NCBI GenBank assembly: GCA_019914995.1
Contig: CM034136.1
Span: forward strand, 1,503,270 to 1,567,269
Source: Acanthochlamys bracteata
Taxonomy: Eukaryota; Streptophyta; Magnoliopsida; Pandanales; Velloziaceae
Reading direction: 5' to 3'
Length of the DNA stretch: 64,000 nt
In this document: positions 22,573 to 36,900 of the stretch, in pieces
Layout: every line of letters begins with the position of its first letter
How positions within the stretch are numbered: the stretch's first letter is position 1
Made by a program: the position numbers and the translations under genes
Notes under the pieces: model-generated
Seen by the model: the letters and a program-made list of their open reading frames with translations, nothing else
The model's database searches: none
Told to the model about the DNA's origin: nothing

Positions 22573-24350
22573 ATGGCAGGAAGCAACGAAGTGAACACGA
22601 GCGAGTGCAAGGTTTGTTTTACTTTGTTATTCGTTTTATTCTTCTCTGTTATTCTCTCTGTTTTTATTCTCTCTTCAAAAAATAAGAGTACGGATTTCTA
22701 CTGTTGGAAATAACCGCTTTGGCCAAACAGTTTTATTCAGGAAAAGAGAAGTCTTTGAATTTTTCCCTAAATAATCTCGTTCCAGTCCTTATTTTCTCTT
22801 CTCCTTTCAATAGTAATGAATCACCACTGTTTTTTAAAAATAAAAACCCAATCTTTTTCCCATGTTTTCTTCCCTGTTGGCGAAGTTGCCCATTCAGTAA
22901 ATCTTCTGTATGCTTTTAATCATCTTTGCTTGATATGGGTTTTCTTGATTTGAGGTAATGGGGTTGAACTGGTTCGGTTTGTTTCCTTCCAATCTCCACT
23001 GACTGATTCGTTGTTATTGTTTTCTTTTTCTTTTTTGTTCTCTTGTTCAGATTTGGGTTGTTGTTGATCTTTCTCTTAATAAACTCAAGCACCTTTCTTT
23101 AGTATGCTTAGCTGCTTGCTATCATCACTGTTTTACTGGCAACAACAGTTAACACTAGCTTCAAGATAACCACAGGCAAACCAAAATCCTGATAGCAGAA
23201 AACCAAACCAAAGCCTGTCGCCCAATCAACTCTCAATCACAGATTTATTCATCCATTGATTGGTTCTCTCAATCGAACAAAAAAGTTCATTTGGATCTTT
23301 TTTGTTTTTTCTGTTATCTTGAATTTCTGTGCTGATGATTCTTGGTAACAGATGGTAGTTCCACTGAACACATGGGTACTGATCTCAAATTTCAAAGTTG
23401 CTTACAACATGCTCCGGCGACCAGATGGAACATTCGATCGGCACCTCGCCGAATTCCTCGACAGAAAAGTTCCTGCGAATTTATCTCCTATCAACGGCGT
23501 TGTATCTTTCGATCTCATCATTAACCGTTCAACGAATCTCCTAGTTCGTATCTATCGGCCATCAAACGGCCACGTCACTCTTTCAAACCTCTTTTCTCCT
23601 CCAGCTTCTTCACCGAACCCGTTTCCTGTTATCATCTTCTTCCATGGGGGCAGTTTTGCTCATTCTTCAGCTAACACTGCGATCTACGACTCGCTATGTC
23701 GAAGATTCGTGTCTCTGTGTTCAGCAGTGGTGATCTCAGTTGATTACCGGAGAGCGCCGGAGCACCGTTACCCTTGCGCTTACGACGACGGCTGGGACGC
23801 ACTCTGTTGGGCAGCTGCAGAACAATGGTTGAAATCAGGAGTAGATAAAACACCAAGAATCTTTCTCTCCGGCGATAGCTCCGGAGGTAACATTGCTCAT
23901 CACGTCGCCGTTCGTGCAGCGGAATCCGGCCTTCATATCATCCGAGGCAATATACTACTTAACCCAATGTTCGGCGGACAACGGCGAACGGAATCAGAAA
24001 AACTGCTCGACGGAAAATACTTCGTTACAGTGCAAGATAGAGATTGGTACTGGAAAGCATTCTTACCGGACGGCGCCGACAGAGATCACCCGGCGTGTAA
24101 TCCGTTCGGACCGAAGGCGAAGAAGCTTGATGATGTAGAGTTTACGAAGAGTCTTGTGGTTGTTGCAGGGCTTGATTTGGTACAAGATTGGCAACTTGGT
24201 TATGTTGATGGACTCGGGCGAGCAGGGAAAGATGTGAAGCTTGTTTATAGAGAGAAGGCAACTGTTGGGTTCTACCTTCTTCCTAATACAGATCATTTCT
24301 ATGAAGTCATGGATGAGATCAAATGCTTCGTGAGCTCTAACTCTTTGTAG
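22573..24350 (+). CDS. GID1: Gibberellin receptor GID1 (GID1B/C-like)
   Basis: Soluble gibberellin receptor of the plant carboxylesterase family. When bound to gibberellin it captures DELLA repressors for SCF-mediated degradation in the nucleus. Exon 1 is 22573-22611 (13 codons, starting MAGSNEVN), the intron is 22612-23351 with GT and AG ends, and exon 2 is 23352-24350. The predicted protein is 345 aa, the family norm. This single phase-0 intron just after the N-terminal tip is the usual GID1 structure. Visible parts: N-terminal lid VPLNTWVLISNFK (residues about 16-28), oxyanion motif HGGS (111-114), GDSSGG with the nucleophile-position Ser189, and Asp288 in GLDLVQDW. Val318 in ATVGFY replaces the catalytic His, the receptor hallmark. 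The reading frame is undamaged. The B/C subtype is judged by memory of family sequences. Confidence 0.95.
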
Positions 24351-24648
24351 AAGCAAGAATCAAAACACTTGATTTCCAGTTCAAATCATTTGAATTTCAG
24401 AAATTCACTCACACCTTCAGAGAAGAGAACCGAAGAAACTTGGTTTGTTGATGGAGGAATAACTCTGCAAATTTGCAAACAGGTTGGTAGTTCTTTTTAC
24501 TTTTTTTGGATGATGAAAGACTTTCTTGGATTGTGTGTTTTGTGCTTTTTTGTAAAACCTTCGATTGTTCATGTTGTTGTGGTTGTCGTTGTTGTTATTG
24601 GCGCCACTGTACAGGAAGAAGTGTAGAACAAAGCTTGGTTGTGGAAGT

Positions 24649-24654
24649 AATAAA
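24649..24654 (+). other. Polyadenylation signal candidate for GID1
   Basis: AATAAA lies about 300 bases after the GID1 stop codon, in AT-rich DNA. Other A/T-rich elements up to about 24780 could serve instead. Confidence 0.4.
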
Positions 24655-24779
24655 ATTAAATTAACCAAGCTAATGTTGTTGTATTTCTAATTTTCCAGCA
24701 ACTTGGTGAACAAGAAAATTAGACAAAAATTGTAAACTATCGTTGTATGTTGTTTTATAATGTATACTTCCAATTTAAG

Positions 24780-27700
24780 GCTTATGATAACTTTATAATT
24801 GGGTTTTTTCTTTTTTCTTTTTGGTTTTATTGTTTGTAATGCTTTGATGGAACATATTTGGTGGTGGCGATTTGATGACGAACCTTGTGGGTGTAAGGTT
24901 GTACTATTGAATAGAATTCTGAGCGGAACAATTTGTAAAATTTTTTTGTAAATTAATTATACAGTTTGATCAAAATTTCATTATTATTGCAACTGTTGTA
25001 ATTGCACATCCAAACAAACAGCTCCAAGAATGTGTTTAAGAGAAGCTGCTGTTTAAATTTGTCGTTTTCGGTTTTTATCTTATCTCATTATTGTTGTTTT
25101 AGTTAAGTCGCAATTCTGGGTGTCTTGTCCAGTTGCGAATAGTGCAGGTTTTGTCTCTGCTGCTCATTGTATAGCTCGTTTACGAAGCTTTTCAAAAAAA
25201 TTAATTTTAATATTTTAATTTATTTTTTTATATATTTTTATAAATTTGTAGAATATCTATTTAAAAATATAAAAAATGTAATAAAATTTTTTATTATTTA
25301 TTTTTACTATTTTTAATAATAAAATTTTATCTTAAAAATAATTTTAAAACGTCCCGTTAAAAGATTTCCATATGTAATATGAACACCTGTTATGTAAACT
25401 GATTTATTTACTTAATCTTTTATTAAAGAATAAGTAATGGTTTGAATAATGCAATGCAGATGGAGTCATCTCTTTTTTTATCTCATTTTAAATTTTCTTA
25501 AAATAAATTATACATTATTCTCAATAAATTTTAAAATTTTTAAAATGAGTAAATTATACATTATAAAATTATTATATAGTTATTTTTAATATTTTAGGCT
25601 AAAGAAAACAAACCTTTTGAGCAATTCCAAATGACTATTAAAAATATAGGTTTACTTACTAAACTAAAAATATATTCTTCAATTGAAAAATTAAATAAGA
25701 ATGCAAATTTATCAACGATGCATATTTTAATTAATCTAATTTCAGATATATTGTATTTATTTTAAAATTATGTTTAATGGTACTCTGTTGCCTTCTTAAT
25801 ACCATGTAATAAACCTCTAAGTGCAATTTACCACTTTAACAGTCTTTCTTTTGTCTCAAAGTTTTTAAAAATTTTATTTTTTAAAAAGAAAGTAAAAAAT
25901 GAGTTATTAATAAGTAAATTTGTGAAAATTAATTTTTAAAAATTATGAAATCATTTAGAAGTAATTTTTTTATTAAAAAAAATTATTTTTTGATCACTTA
26001 TAATAAAAGAAACAAGCTCAAAGCAAATAAAAGGAAAAAGCAACAGAAAAAGGAAACAAACCAAAAGCAACGCAGAAGACATCAGTCATCTTTTACTGCA
26101 TCATTAAATTACATTAGATTCTAAGTTAGTGCATCAAATGGCGAATCTTATTCTTTAGCTAAATTAATAGTTTTTCTCTTTATACAATCAACAAATGACA
26201 AAGGCATGACTTCACAAAACGACAACAAAAAAGAAAAAAAAGAACTATATAACCATTTCATATAGATTCTGTTGGAATTACTTACAAAACAATGTTCTGT
26301 AAACATAATTTTATAAATATATTTTTAAAATGAGTTTATGTTTTAGTATTATGAAATAAAAAAGTTTTGTGTAGTAATTATATATAGTAAAATTTAGTTA
26401 TAATTTATAATATTGTAAAAAAAAAATTAAAAAGATTTCCAAGTAAGGAGGCATACTCAATGCCAAATAATCCCATAAATATCAAACCTAATCTATCCAA
26501 GATATTGTTCATGCTTCTAAAAATTTAGGTGTTTGTAGTTTTGTCATTATACTATCTTATAACTAAACAAGATTATGCACTAACCACTTTCAAAAGACAA
26601 GCCTTAAAAGTCAACATAATGTTTCCAGTAACCAGGCTTGATCGCTAATATTTGTATTCGAAGATTGAATATATATAATATATATATAAGCAAGAATATT
26701 CTTCAAATTTTGTTGATTGCTTGGTTGATCGTTAGATTGAAAGTAAATGCTGTTCTTGTCATTGCTTTAAATGTATAAGTTAATAAATGTCTCAAAGAAT
26801 TCTTGCACTACTAATGTTTAGTTTGTTTTTTCTCCCTATATCATTACATCTTTTAATTAAATATTTATGCTTCGTAATTTTAAAGAATCCTCTTTTCAAA
26901 AATTTTCTCAAATGACCCTCGCCTTCAACAAATTAGCTGATTTGAAATCTCAGTTATTAAATTAGGTATGTGTCTTTCGTTGCAAGTAAAAAATAGCTTG
27001 CTAAATAAATTATTACAATAATATTTGAAAAAGTTATTCAAAAATAAGTATTTTTTAAAATTAATTTCGGATGAAATATTAACATATTCTTATAATTGTT
27101 AGACTGCAGAAATAAGATTTGTATTAAAATATAAAAGATATGAAATACCAGCTAACGACCATTTTAGAAAATAAAATCGGCCATATGTATTATGAATTTT
27201 TTGGGACAAATATGGATTTTTAAAGTCTAAATAAATCATAATAATATCATAAAAAATTCTTTTCAATATTTGAAAACCATATTTGTATAATTTTTTTAAA
27301 TATAAAAATTTCTAAAATAATTATGTTTTTTAAAAAAGTTTATCTTTTCAGATATTCTAAATATCGCCAAAATCAATAATACTTGTAATGAATGACGAAC
27401 TTATTTAAGTATTAACCCCATGTTCCTCCAAGGTTTTTGTTTCCTTGTGCTTTTGCTAGTTTGTCCACACACAACAAATGAAGCCAGCCCATCATCAACG
27501 TAACGCCAAAATAAATAGTTCCAAAGTTTTTTCGTTTATTATTATGATTATTATTTTGCTTTTACATATAGAAGTGAACAAAATGCCAAATTTTTTAGAG
27601 TATATAATAATGTGGTGCTTGTTGATAGCATCAACCAGTAAAAGAAAACGACAAGAATCTATTCTAAAGAGCTGCCAACAACTAGGATCGCTTTGAGGGC

Positions 27701-29759
27701 AGCATGCATTATACGCACGTTTATAATTGTTTAAGAATTTTTTTAAAAAAAAAATCTTCTAAGAAATGATTTTGTAATAAAAATTTTTAAGTTGTAATAT
27801 ACAATTAGTTTGTAATATATAAGTTATTTATAAAATATTTATAATATTACTAAAGAATTTTTTTGGAATTAAAAAAGAGAAAAGTATTTTAAAAAAAAGT
27901 TGGTAAAAGCCTTTCTAAACGTGCCCTCTAGTACATAGTGTATATGATCGTATTTTTATGCCTTTGTTTTTCTGTGAAATTTGCTATTTAAATTTCATTA
28001 TCACACAATAAATTTAGGATTAAAAAATAAAAATAATGTTTAGTTTTCTTCTATTTTTTGGTGATTTAGCCACCAAACCTGAAGAGAAGAAATCGAATCT
28101 GGGACTTGCAATTCGGGGCTGTTTGATGTTACTCGCACTTTTTTATTTCATATACTCATTAAATTTGTAGTTTTCAAAACAAAATTAGAAGGAGCAAGTG
28201 ACTAACGTAATAAAACTATATATAATTATTTTAGACTAAAATAAATTAATTTTTAAAATTTTATATCAAAATTATTTTTTTTATAAACAATTCCAACTGA
28301 TCTCTCTGTTTGCATATTAGGAAACTGTTCTGCATAAATGATTGATAACTGGTTACTCGTGCGGTAGGAGTGCCTGTGTTTAGTTTGGCAACCTACCTGG
28401 ACCCCGCATTATCTACGTATATTAGCTTATAATTTGATTCTTCTAGTAAAATCTCCTGTTTATTTCCTTTGAAGATCGTAGTCTTACTTTTTGATTCGAG
28501 AAATTATTGGAGATGCAAATTTGGCAAAATGCTCAAGCGATCAAACAGACCTTAATAGAACCCTTTCAACTTTATTAAAGTCTATATTTAGAGATAATAA
28601 TACATAATTCGATCCGCGAGTCGAATTTAAAAATTAATCTAAAAATATTAAATTTAAATTTTATTTTAATCGAATTTGAATTAATTTCAGACGATCTAAA
28701 TTTGACATAAAAATTTAAACAAATTTAGATTAATTCAAAATTAATTTATTTTAATTCGTATAATTATTTATATAGCATATTTTATTTAATAATTAAAAAT
28801 ATTAGAAAAAGATATTAAATTTTACTTTAATATATATATACATAAATTTATCTTAGCCTAATTTTTTTTCTACTTCAGTTATAGATCTTATCAAAAATAT
28901 TATTTTTTTAAATATATGATAAATAAGTTTATTGTATTATTGATAAAAATTAATTTTATAATTTTATTTTAATAATTTTAACTGATTGATTTGAATTGAT
29001 GTAATTATTAGATAAATTAAATTAGTATTAACAATTTAATTTATATAAATATGTAAAGTTAATTAAAGTTGAATATTTGATCCGAATTACTATAAATATT
29101 CGAATATGAAGTGTTAACCTATTTTGCAATCTCTAACTGCATTCAAAATTTACGTATAATGTTGTATTGATGTATAAGCTGAAGATCAATAATTGGTCCC
29201 TGAAATTTATCTGCCACGCCTAATGAATAACCTAGAAAACTGCCAAATATAGTGCAGAAGCCTCCTCTTTGTCCTTTTCAAATTAAGATCTTCACAAGAT
29301 TTGTCAGACATTATCATTCACTATTCATTACCTTTACAATAAACATTTTCAAGCTACCTTTACGATTAGTAACTTTTTTTTTGGGTAACTTATAAGTCAC
29401 AAAAATTACTTATAAATTATATATTTAAATACTTAAAATTATTGTTTGAATTTTTTTTTTATTTATAAGTTAAAAAAAGTATATCCAAACATCTCCTTAA
29501 TTAGCCCAGATTCCTGAAAACGAAAGCTTCTTTCCCCCTATAACTGGTTCTTACTGCAGGACGTTTGAAAATATTTATAATAAAAAATTTTTAAAATAAT
29601 TTAAATATTTTTCCTTAAAAAGTAATAAAAATATACTGTAAAAGTTATGCCATATATATTTCATCTATATTTTAAAAATCATACAATACTGTAAAGTTTT
29701 TATTAAAAACAGTAGAAGTTTTTAAAAATAAAAAAATTGTCATAAGCAATGCTACCATT
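24780..29759. other. Long AT-rich intergenic region
   Basis: About 5 kb without recognisable coding similarity on either strand. Features are A/T homopolymer runs, a TA-rich stretch at 26665-26690, and a repetitive AATTCGAATTTGAATTAATT-like section at 28610-29110 that may be a decayed element. Short open frames are scattered and have no recognised similarity. Confidence 0.5.
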
Positions 29760-31670
29760 TAAAACCTTCTCTATCTGCTGTCTACTTTGGTTGAAATAAT
29801 ACCATCATCACAACTAACAACAGTAACAGTAATAACTTTAGGTCAGTTCCAAAGAATACCCAGCAAAAACGTTTCGGCTGAACTTTACATGCCATCAGAT
29901 ACAGGCAAGAAGTTAAAAATCTGCCAGACTTATATTACTGCTTTTCTGATGCTGAATTCCAAAATAACTATGCAGATTTGCTCAAAGAAATTACATAAAT
30001 ACATTCAACTTCAACTTCTCAGAACGTCATTGAGATTACATAGATACAATACTATTTAGAGAACAATAGTATAACTCAATGACAGAACTATCTTAAAGTT
30101 GTGCTTGCAGTGGATTAGGCTCTGTGAAGAGCAGAAAGAAAATGAGCCTATAATAGTATCAGTCATCGACAACACATGGCTGTGGCTCCCAAAAATACAA
30201 ACATACAAATACCATTTACAAACAGGCATGCCTCCTTCCATTAAGACAGATAACTACCAGTTTCAAGTAATTGCTCACCCTCTCAGAAACTCAATGCTTT
30301 GCTTGGAAACTGTTGGTATTTGAATGCAACTTTATGCGAAAACTTGTCTTTAATTTCCTTGATTTGCTAAAATGGAAAGAACCAGAAAAGAAACTGAACT
30401 AACAAATGCAACTCATGATGCCAGCCGGTAACGAACTTGATGAGCCAATTGCAGGCTTCTGGGATAGCAATGATGAAATAATGAACATTACCTATCATGT
30501 TCTTGTTCTTTATGTGTACAAGTGTTCAGAAAAAAGAAAACCAAATTTCTACTAAACAACTAATCGTCATGCCCTCCTCTCCCCTCCCCTCAGAATTGGT
30601 ACAACTATGTCAAGCAAGCAACACCCAACAGAAGCAATTTTCTTCTAACCTCGGAAGAATAATGATTTGGTTGTGGTTACCGTGTAATGTCCAACTAATG
30701 CCGTCGCCCCTAACAAAGATGGCTCTGGAATATGCTGCAAATATTTGCTTGCTTCCTTGCATTCAGGGGAACTTGATATATGTTGAATGGTGATATCTAC
30801 CTCAAAGAATGTGTCACAAAAAGATTTTGAACTAATAGGTGATCGCACCAAAAACATTTTTTTTTCTAACTTATAAAAAAAGATTTTGAACTATGACTTT
30901 CAGCTCAGTTTTACACTTAAGTAAAACTAATAGGTCAGCACTACAAGATCCTAACTCCACAAGGCATCACAAAATATCTCACGAGCATCCGACCATCTAC
31001 CTGCAAGATTTCTTATGGCTTTGATGGACAAACGTGTTTCAATTCGTGTTGTCAGATTTTCTCAGCACTGATGCTTCTGGACTTCATCAATCCTGAGCAA
31101 CAAGTAGAGTTAACCAAGTCTGTCAAAAACAGAGCAGCTGATATTCCAATATGAGAAAACATAAAAGTACTGAAGACAGTTTGAAGGCAAAGTGAGCCAT
31201 GCGAAAGCTGTTGGAAGTCTCAGAGAGAAATTATACATCATTGCATGGCTTACATAGAGCATCCACTTTGAGCAAGATTAAAAACTTCATTCACTAAACC
31301 GGACCTATGCAAAAAACAAACAATTCGTTAACTTCCTATACAATAGATTTTAATGATAATGCCCTGGACTTACACGTAAGGCTTGAATAAACAATGTAAA
31401 TGGCACACCACAATAGGCCATTGGATGTGATAAAATGAGTTGCTCGATTCATTATCATATTTAAATAAATGGGTTATGTGAACAAATTCGATAAGTAGGG
31501 CGTAGGCACTTGGAAAAGCCACTAGAATGAAGACAAAAATACTTCAAGGTTTGAATCCTCAAAATTACAGTATATCCATCATTTGATGAATATGTTGCAT
31601 TCACTAATTTTAATATCAGTTAAATAGGACTACCAAATTAGTTTGTTAGTCATAAACAACAAGAGCAAAC
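29760..31670. other. Unrecognised mixed-composition region
   Basis: This stretch is less AT-biased than its flanks and holds several short open frames on both strands (for example 29787-30059 + and 30645-30857 -). I could not match any to a known family and see no splice-consistent chain. The phrase AAAGATTTTGAACTA is repeated near 30818 and 30879. It may be introns or untranslated sequence of a lost gene, or an old element. Confidence 0.3.
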
Positions 31671-31671
31671 T

Positions 31672-33010
31672 AAGCCTTTATCCCACTTGACTGAGGTCGG
31701 CTACATGAATCCCTTTTTTTTTTCATTCCATTCGATTATAAATAAGATTCAGCAAAATATCCAATTCTTCTAAATCTTGTGTTCTAATGGAATCGCGTCA
31801 CTCCTATATAATATATCATTTTTAGGTCTAAATAAGTCATATCTGAACCACTTAAGCCAAAATTTTTTAACTTGTCCTCAAATTGGCGCTACAGCTGCTT
31901 GTTAGCATATATTGTCATTTCATTTTATCTATTCTAATATACCCACACATCTATCTTAACATCTTCATTTTCGTTACGTTTATCTTACATCTTGATCTTT
32001 AATAGTTCAGCACTCACTATCGTATAAAATTGCAGACTGAATAACTATTCTATACAACTGACATTTTAGCGTTAAAGGAATGTTTTTTATCACACAATTT
32101 CGATAGCAACTCGCTATTTCATCCATTCTGCTTTAATTATATGCATAACAATTTGTTCAATTCTTCCTTCCTTGTGAATAACTGAATCTATATAATTAAG
32201 ACTATTTTCTTGCAGTACAACATAATCCTCTACGGCAATAAAAGTACCATATAATTACTAAAACAATAATGCATGTAATGTGTCTCAGTCCTATTTAATT
32301 TAAGACCTTAGATTCTAAAGTCTTCTTCCAAAATTTCAGTTTATAGTTTAAAATCTCTTCTTTGTATAAAATTATGTCATCAGCGAATAACATTTACCAC
32401 GGTATTTCATTCTAAATATGTCGTGTAAATTTATTTATTACTAAGACAAACACGTAAGGACTTAAAGCTAAACATTAATGTAAATCTATAATAATAGAAT
32501 TTTTTGTACTATCACAATTACAGTGCATTTGAGTGACTACTCTAGTATACATATCCTTAATGACATTTATATATCTATTAGGTACACTTTTTTTTTTCTA
32601 ACACCTACTATAACACTTCTTTAGGTACTATATCATAAATTTTTCTACATCTATAAAAATTATATGCAGATCTTACTCATCTCTATATTATTCCATGAAT
32701 CATCTCGTAGATAAATCGCTTTGATAGTAGATCTTTCTGACATACATGAAACTGATTATCTGACATATTACATTTTAATCTATATTTAATAACCCTCTCT
32801 CACAATTTCATTGTATAGCCCATGAGCTTGATTTCTTTATAATTCGTAAAATTTTGAATGTAATCCCTTATGTTTATAAATAGGCATGAGAGCACTTCCC
32901 CTCCATTCATCTGGTATCTTTTCAATTTTAAAAATAATTTAAACAATTTCGTTATCTAAGTGGTGCCCACTTAGACTTAAATGCTTCCATACTTCAATTG
33001 GAATTTCATC
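31672..33010 (-). mobile_element. Non-LTR retrotransposon (LINE, RTE-like) 3' part, decayed
   Basis: Reading the minus strand from about 33000 gives pieces of a LINE reverse transcriptase: YIQNFTNYKEIKLMGYTM, then ERVIKYRLK (about 32880-32790), then MSDNQFHVCQKDLLS. Later comes a YIDSVIHKEGRIEQIVMHII-like tract followed by KAEWMK near 32100. The 3' end reads GTCAAGTGGGATAAAGGCTT (31675-31694), the kind of tail seen in abundant plant RTE-like elements. Stops and frameshifts are everywhere and the endonuclease part is missing. Confidence 0.75.
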
Positions 33011-33731
33011 TGAACTAATAGCTTTTTAATCTTCATTTTTCAAAAGCTTCCCTAAGTTCTGCTTGCTGAATACTTCTAGTATAATTAGCATTCTTATCTA
33101 CATCAATATCCATCAAGTCGGTTATACCACATGTTTTTATTAAATAATTTATCAAAATAGATCATCAATCTATTTGTGAAATCAAAATAGTTCTTTGATC
33201 ATAAAACCTAAAAACTTTGATACTAAACAAGGATGGGTCGAGAAAAACTTACACTCTAAAGTCTATGAAGACATTGTCTTAGCATGTACCTAGAAGCTAC
33301 AAAGATATTATCTCAGTATGAAGATATTCCTTAAGTCATTGAAGGATGATGCTACATTATCTTACAAATAATATGTTACTTAGCTTGCAATACATCTAGA
33401 AATGGTTCTAATTTCCTAGCAATAGCTACAGACGTTTATAGTGCTAGATATCTTCCAAAATCATCGTAAATTAATAAAATTGCTCAATCTCTTCGAACTA
33501 TAGGTTTAAATGTTTATCCTTCAATCATAACAAAAGTCTAACACCCCCATTCACCAAATTCATAACAATAAAATCAACATATATGACAAAGAAGAAGATT
33601 TCTACGATGAAGTGCTCCAGTGAAAAGTATCTTACCACAATGAAAAGGGAAACTAAAATGCCAAAAAAAAAAGTACTAAGAAGCCTTGATCAAATAATGA
33701 ACTTTGCCATCCTCAGCATAGGAGTAGTATT
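33011..33731. other. Intergenic sequence between LINE and copia remnants
   Basis: No coding similarity was recognised. Some of it may still belong to the LINE 5' side, but no motif supports that. Confidence 0.4.
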
Positions 33732-33902
33732 TGATGAAAAACTCTTATAATCTTATTTCAATCGTTCAATATAAATAAATATATATAGACTCTTTATAAC
33801 ACAAAATAAGGAAAGTTCTAAATAACAAAAAGATATCTAATTCTGAGAAAAGATATATAAAGTAATTAGAAAATATATCTAAGATAATTATGTGTTGACT
33901 CA
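33732..33902 (-). repeat. 3' LTR of the short-LTR copia element
   Basis: In minus orientation it starts TGAGTCAACACATAATTATC and ends TTTTTCATCA. The RNase H frame ends ATCTTTGCACCAACTTGAGG immediately upstream, leaving little room for the polypurine tract, which is GAGGGATAGTGGTGG-like. Confidence 0.85.
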
Positions 33903-33904
33903 CG

Positions 33905-36900
33905 CCACCACTATCCCTCAAGTTGGTGCAAAGATATTATCGATGCCCAACTTGCTCAGTGTGTCATTAAATATTCTACTTGAAACACGTTTTGTCAATA
34001 TGTCTGCTAGTTGTGCTTCTGAATTCACAAAAGGTAACTCAATCAATTTTGACTCCAGTTTTTTCTTTGATGAAGTGTCGATTTATCTCAACATGCTTGG
34101 TGTGATCATGCTGCACTGGATTATGGGCAATATTTATTTCAGCCTTATTATTACAAAATAGTCTCATAGAACTCCTTGGAGGAAAACCAAGCTCCGTAAA
34201 TAATATTCGAAGTCATAAAAGTTCACAAACTTCATGTGCCATTCCTCTATATTCAGCTTCAACAGAAGATCGAGCAACAACCTTCTGTTTCTTGCTCCTC
34301 TATGTGATTATATTACCGCCAACAAATGTAAAATAACCAGATGTAGAATGCCTATCTGTCTTATCTCCTGCCCAGTCTGCATCAATATCTCTATTTATAT
34401 TCAGATGGTTATATTTTCTGAATAATAATCCTCTGACTGGTGCTGATTTCAAATATCTTAATATTTTGTTCACAGCTTTCATATGATCAACACTTGGAGA
34501 ATGCATAAACTGGATAACAACACTCACAGCATATACTATATCATGACAAATATGTGATAAATAAATCAACGTACCAACCAATCGTTGATATTTTTTCTTA
34601 GCTGCTGGCACTTGATTTAGGAAGTTCTACTAAGTTATGATTATCAATGATAGTTGTATCGGCAGGTTTGCAAACTGACATTGCTGTATCAAATAATAAG
34701 TCAATGACATATTTTCTTTTTGATAGAAAAATACCTTTCTTAGACCTTACCACTTCAATACTCAAGAAATATTTCAACTCTCCAAACTTCTTTCATCTCG
34801 AATTCAGAGGATAGATATGTCTTTAATCTCTGAATTTCTTCATGATCATTACGTATAAACAATCATATCATCAACATAAATTATCAGTGCAGTTACCTTA
34901 CTATTCTGATTTTTAAGGATAATGAATGATCGGCATTACTCTATCGGTAACCATATGTGCTCAAGTCTTGACTAAATCTACCAAACCATACTCTTACAGA
35001 TTACTTCAGCATATATAACGCATTTTTTAGCCTTTTTCAAACAAAGTCAGTTCTTCCTGAGACACCATAACCAAGCGGAAGCTCCATATACACTTCTTCT
35101 TCTAACTCATCATGAAAAAATACATTATTTACATCAAACTGCTACAAGGGACAATCAAGGTTTGCTGCAAAAGACAACAATACTCTGATAGTATTAATTT
35201 TTATAACTGGGGTAAATGTCTCGTGATAATCCACTCCATAAGTTTGTGAGTATCTCTTGGCCACTAATCTTACCTTATACCTCTTGATCATTCTATATAT
35301 TTTGTGTTTGATGGTGTACACCCACTTACAGCCAACTACTTTTTTCTTTCTGCTAGTGGCACTATTTTCCAAGTCAAATTCTTCTAAAGATCATTCATCT
35401 CGTCATTCATAAACTTAATCCATTTAGGATCGGATAAGACTTCTCTAGTGCTAGAAGGAAGAGTCACAACTGTTATTTGATTAATGACAGCCATATATGA
35501 CGAAGACAGTCTGTTAGAAGACACATGATTCGCCATAGGATATCTAGAGACTTTTCTTTCTGGTGAATATCTCTTATAAGATTTTTCATGATTTTCTCTA
35601 TGTGACAACTAATAACTCCTGGTGACACTGTTAGATTTAATCCACAATAATATTCTGAGTCTCGGTGCTTACCTCAAGGATATCCTTAGTAGTTTGAGGA
35701 GGTACTACAAGATGCGAGTGAGGAATTTCTTCCACAATTTCAGCTCCTTCTACCTCTTTCATCTCTTTTAATTCATGTTTAGTAGTTCTAGTCTCTTCTA
35801 AAGTTGAGTCATAACTCACATATTGTCTCTGACCTTCATCAATATGTGTGCTGAGTTCAATGGTAAGCCAATTCAGATCTTCCGTAACTTTTATCTTCCC
35901 TTTAAGATTTGAATGTGATATCGATCTGACAAAATATATTTCTGATTTTAGAAATATCACAACTGTAGTTACAAAATTATGGCATGTCAGAGGATGATAG
36001 CAGAGATAACCTTTATGCTGAGGACCATAACCAAGAAAAACGCACCTCAAAGCACAGGATCTAATTTATTCTTATGAGTCTTATACAAATGTACTAATGC
36101 AACAGATCCAAAAATCCGAAGTGGAACTGAAAGGACAGAAGGTATAGTGACAAATGTAGATAAAATCTCAATTGGTGCGAAAATCTAGTACTCTAGAAGG
36201 CATGCGGTTAATCAAATAAATTATAGACTAGACTATATCTACCAAATAGTGCTTTGAAATATGAGCTCTAAACAATAAAGCACGGGCAGTCTCTAAAATA
36301 TGTCGATATTTCTTCAGCCACTCCATTTTATTATGGTGTGTGTGGACAAAAGATTTCATGCATAATATCATACTGATGAAAATAATAGCTCAAAGATATA
36401 TTAATATACTCTTCTCCATTATCGGAGCGAAAGATTCGAATAAGAAAGAAAAACTGAGTTTTCACTATTTTATAAGACCGCACAAATATATCTACTATAT
36501 CAATTTTACTCTTCAAAGTATATAACCATGTTATGTCTGTGCAATCATCCACAAATATCACAAACCACCTAATGCTAGTAAGTGTTGTAACAGAAGAGGG
36601 TCTACAAACATCCGAATGTACTAATTCAAATGGAGTTGATCGTTTACTTATAACAGAAAAATAAAGCACTCGGTGACTCTTAGCAAGAATGCAAACTTCA
36701 CACTAAAATTAAGACTCTTTGAATCCAGAAAATAAAGAAGGTAATAAATAACGTAAATAGACAAAGAAACATAACCTAGTCGTCGATGCCAAAGCCAAAC
36801 TTTATTCCTCTTGTCAATATTAGATCCACGAACACTATAAACTATTCTGGAACTGATGTCATCCAAATAATATAGGCTTGCTTTTTAGTATCACGACTAA

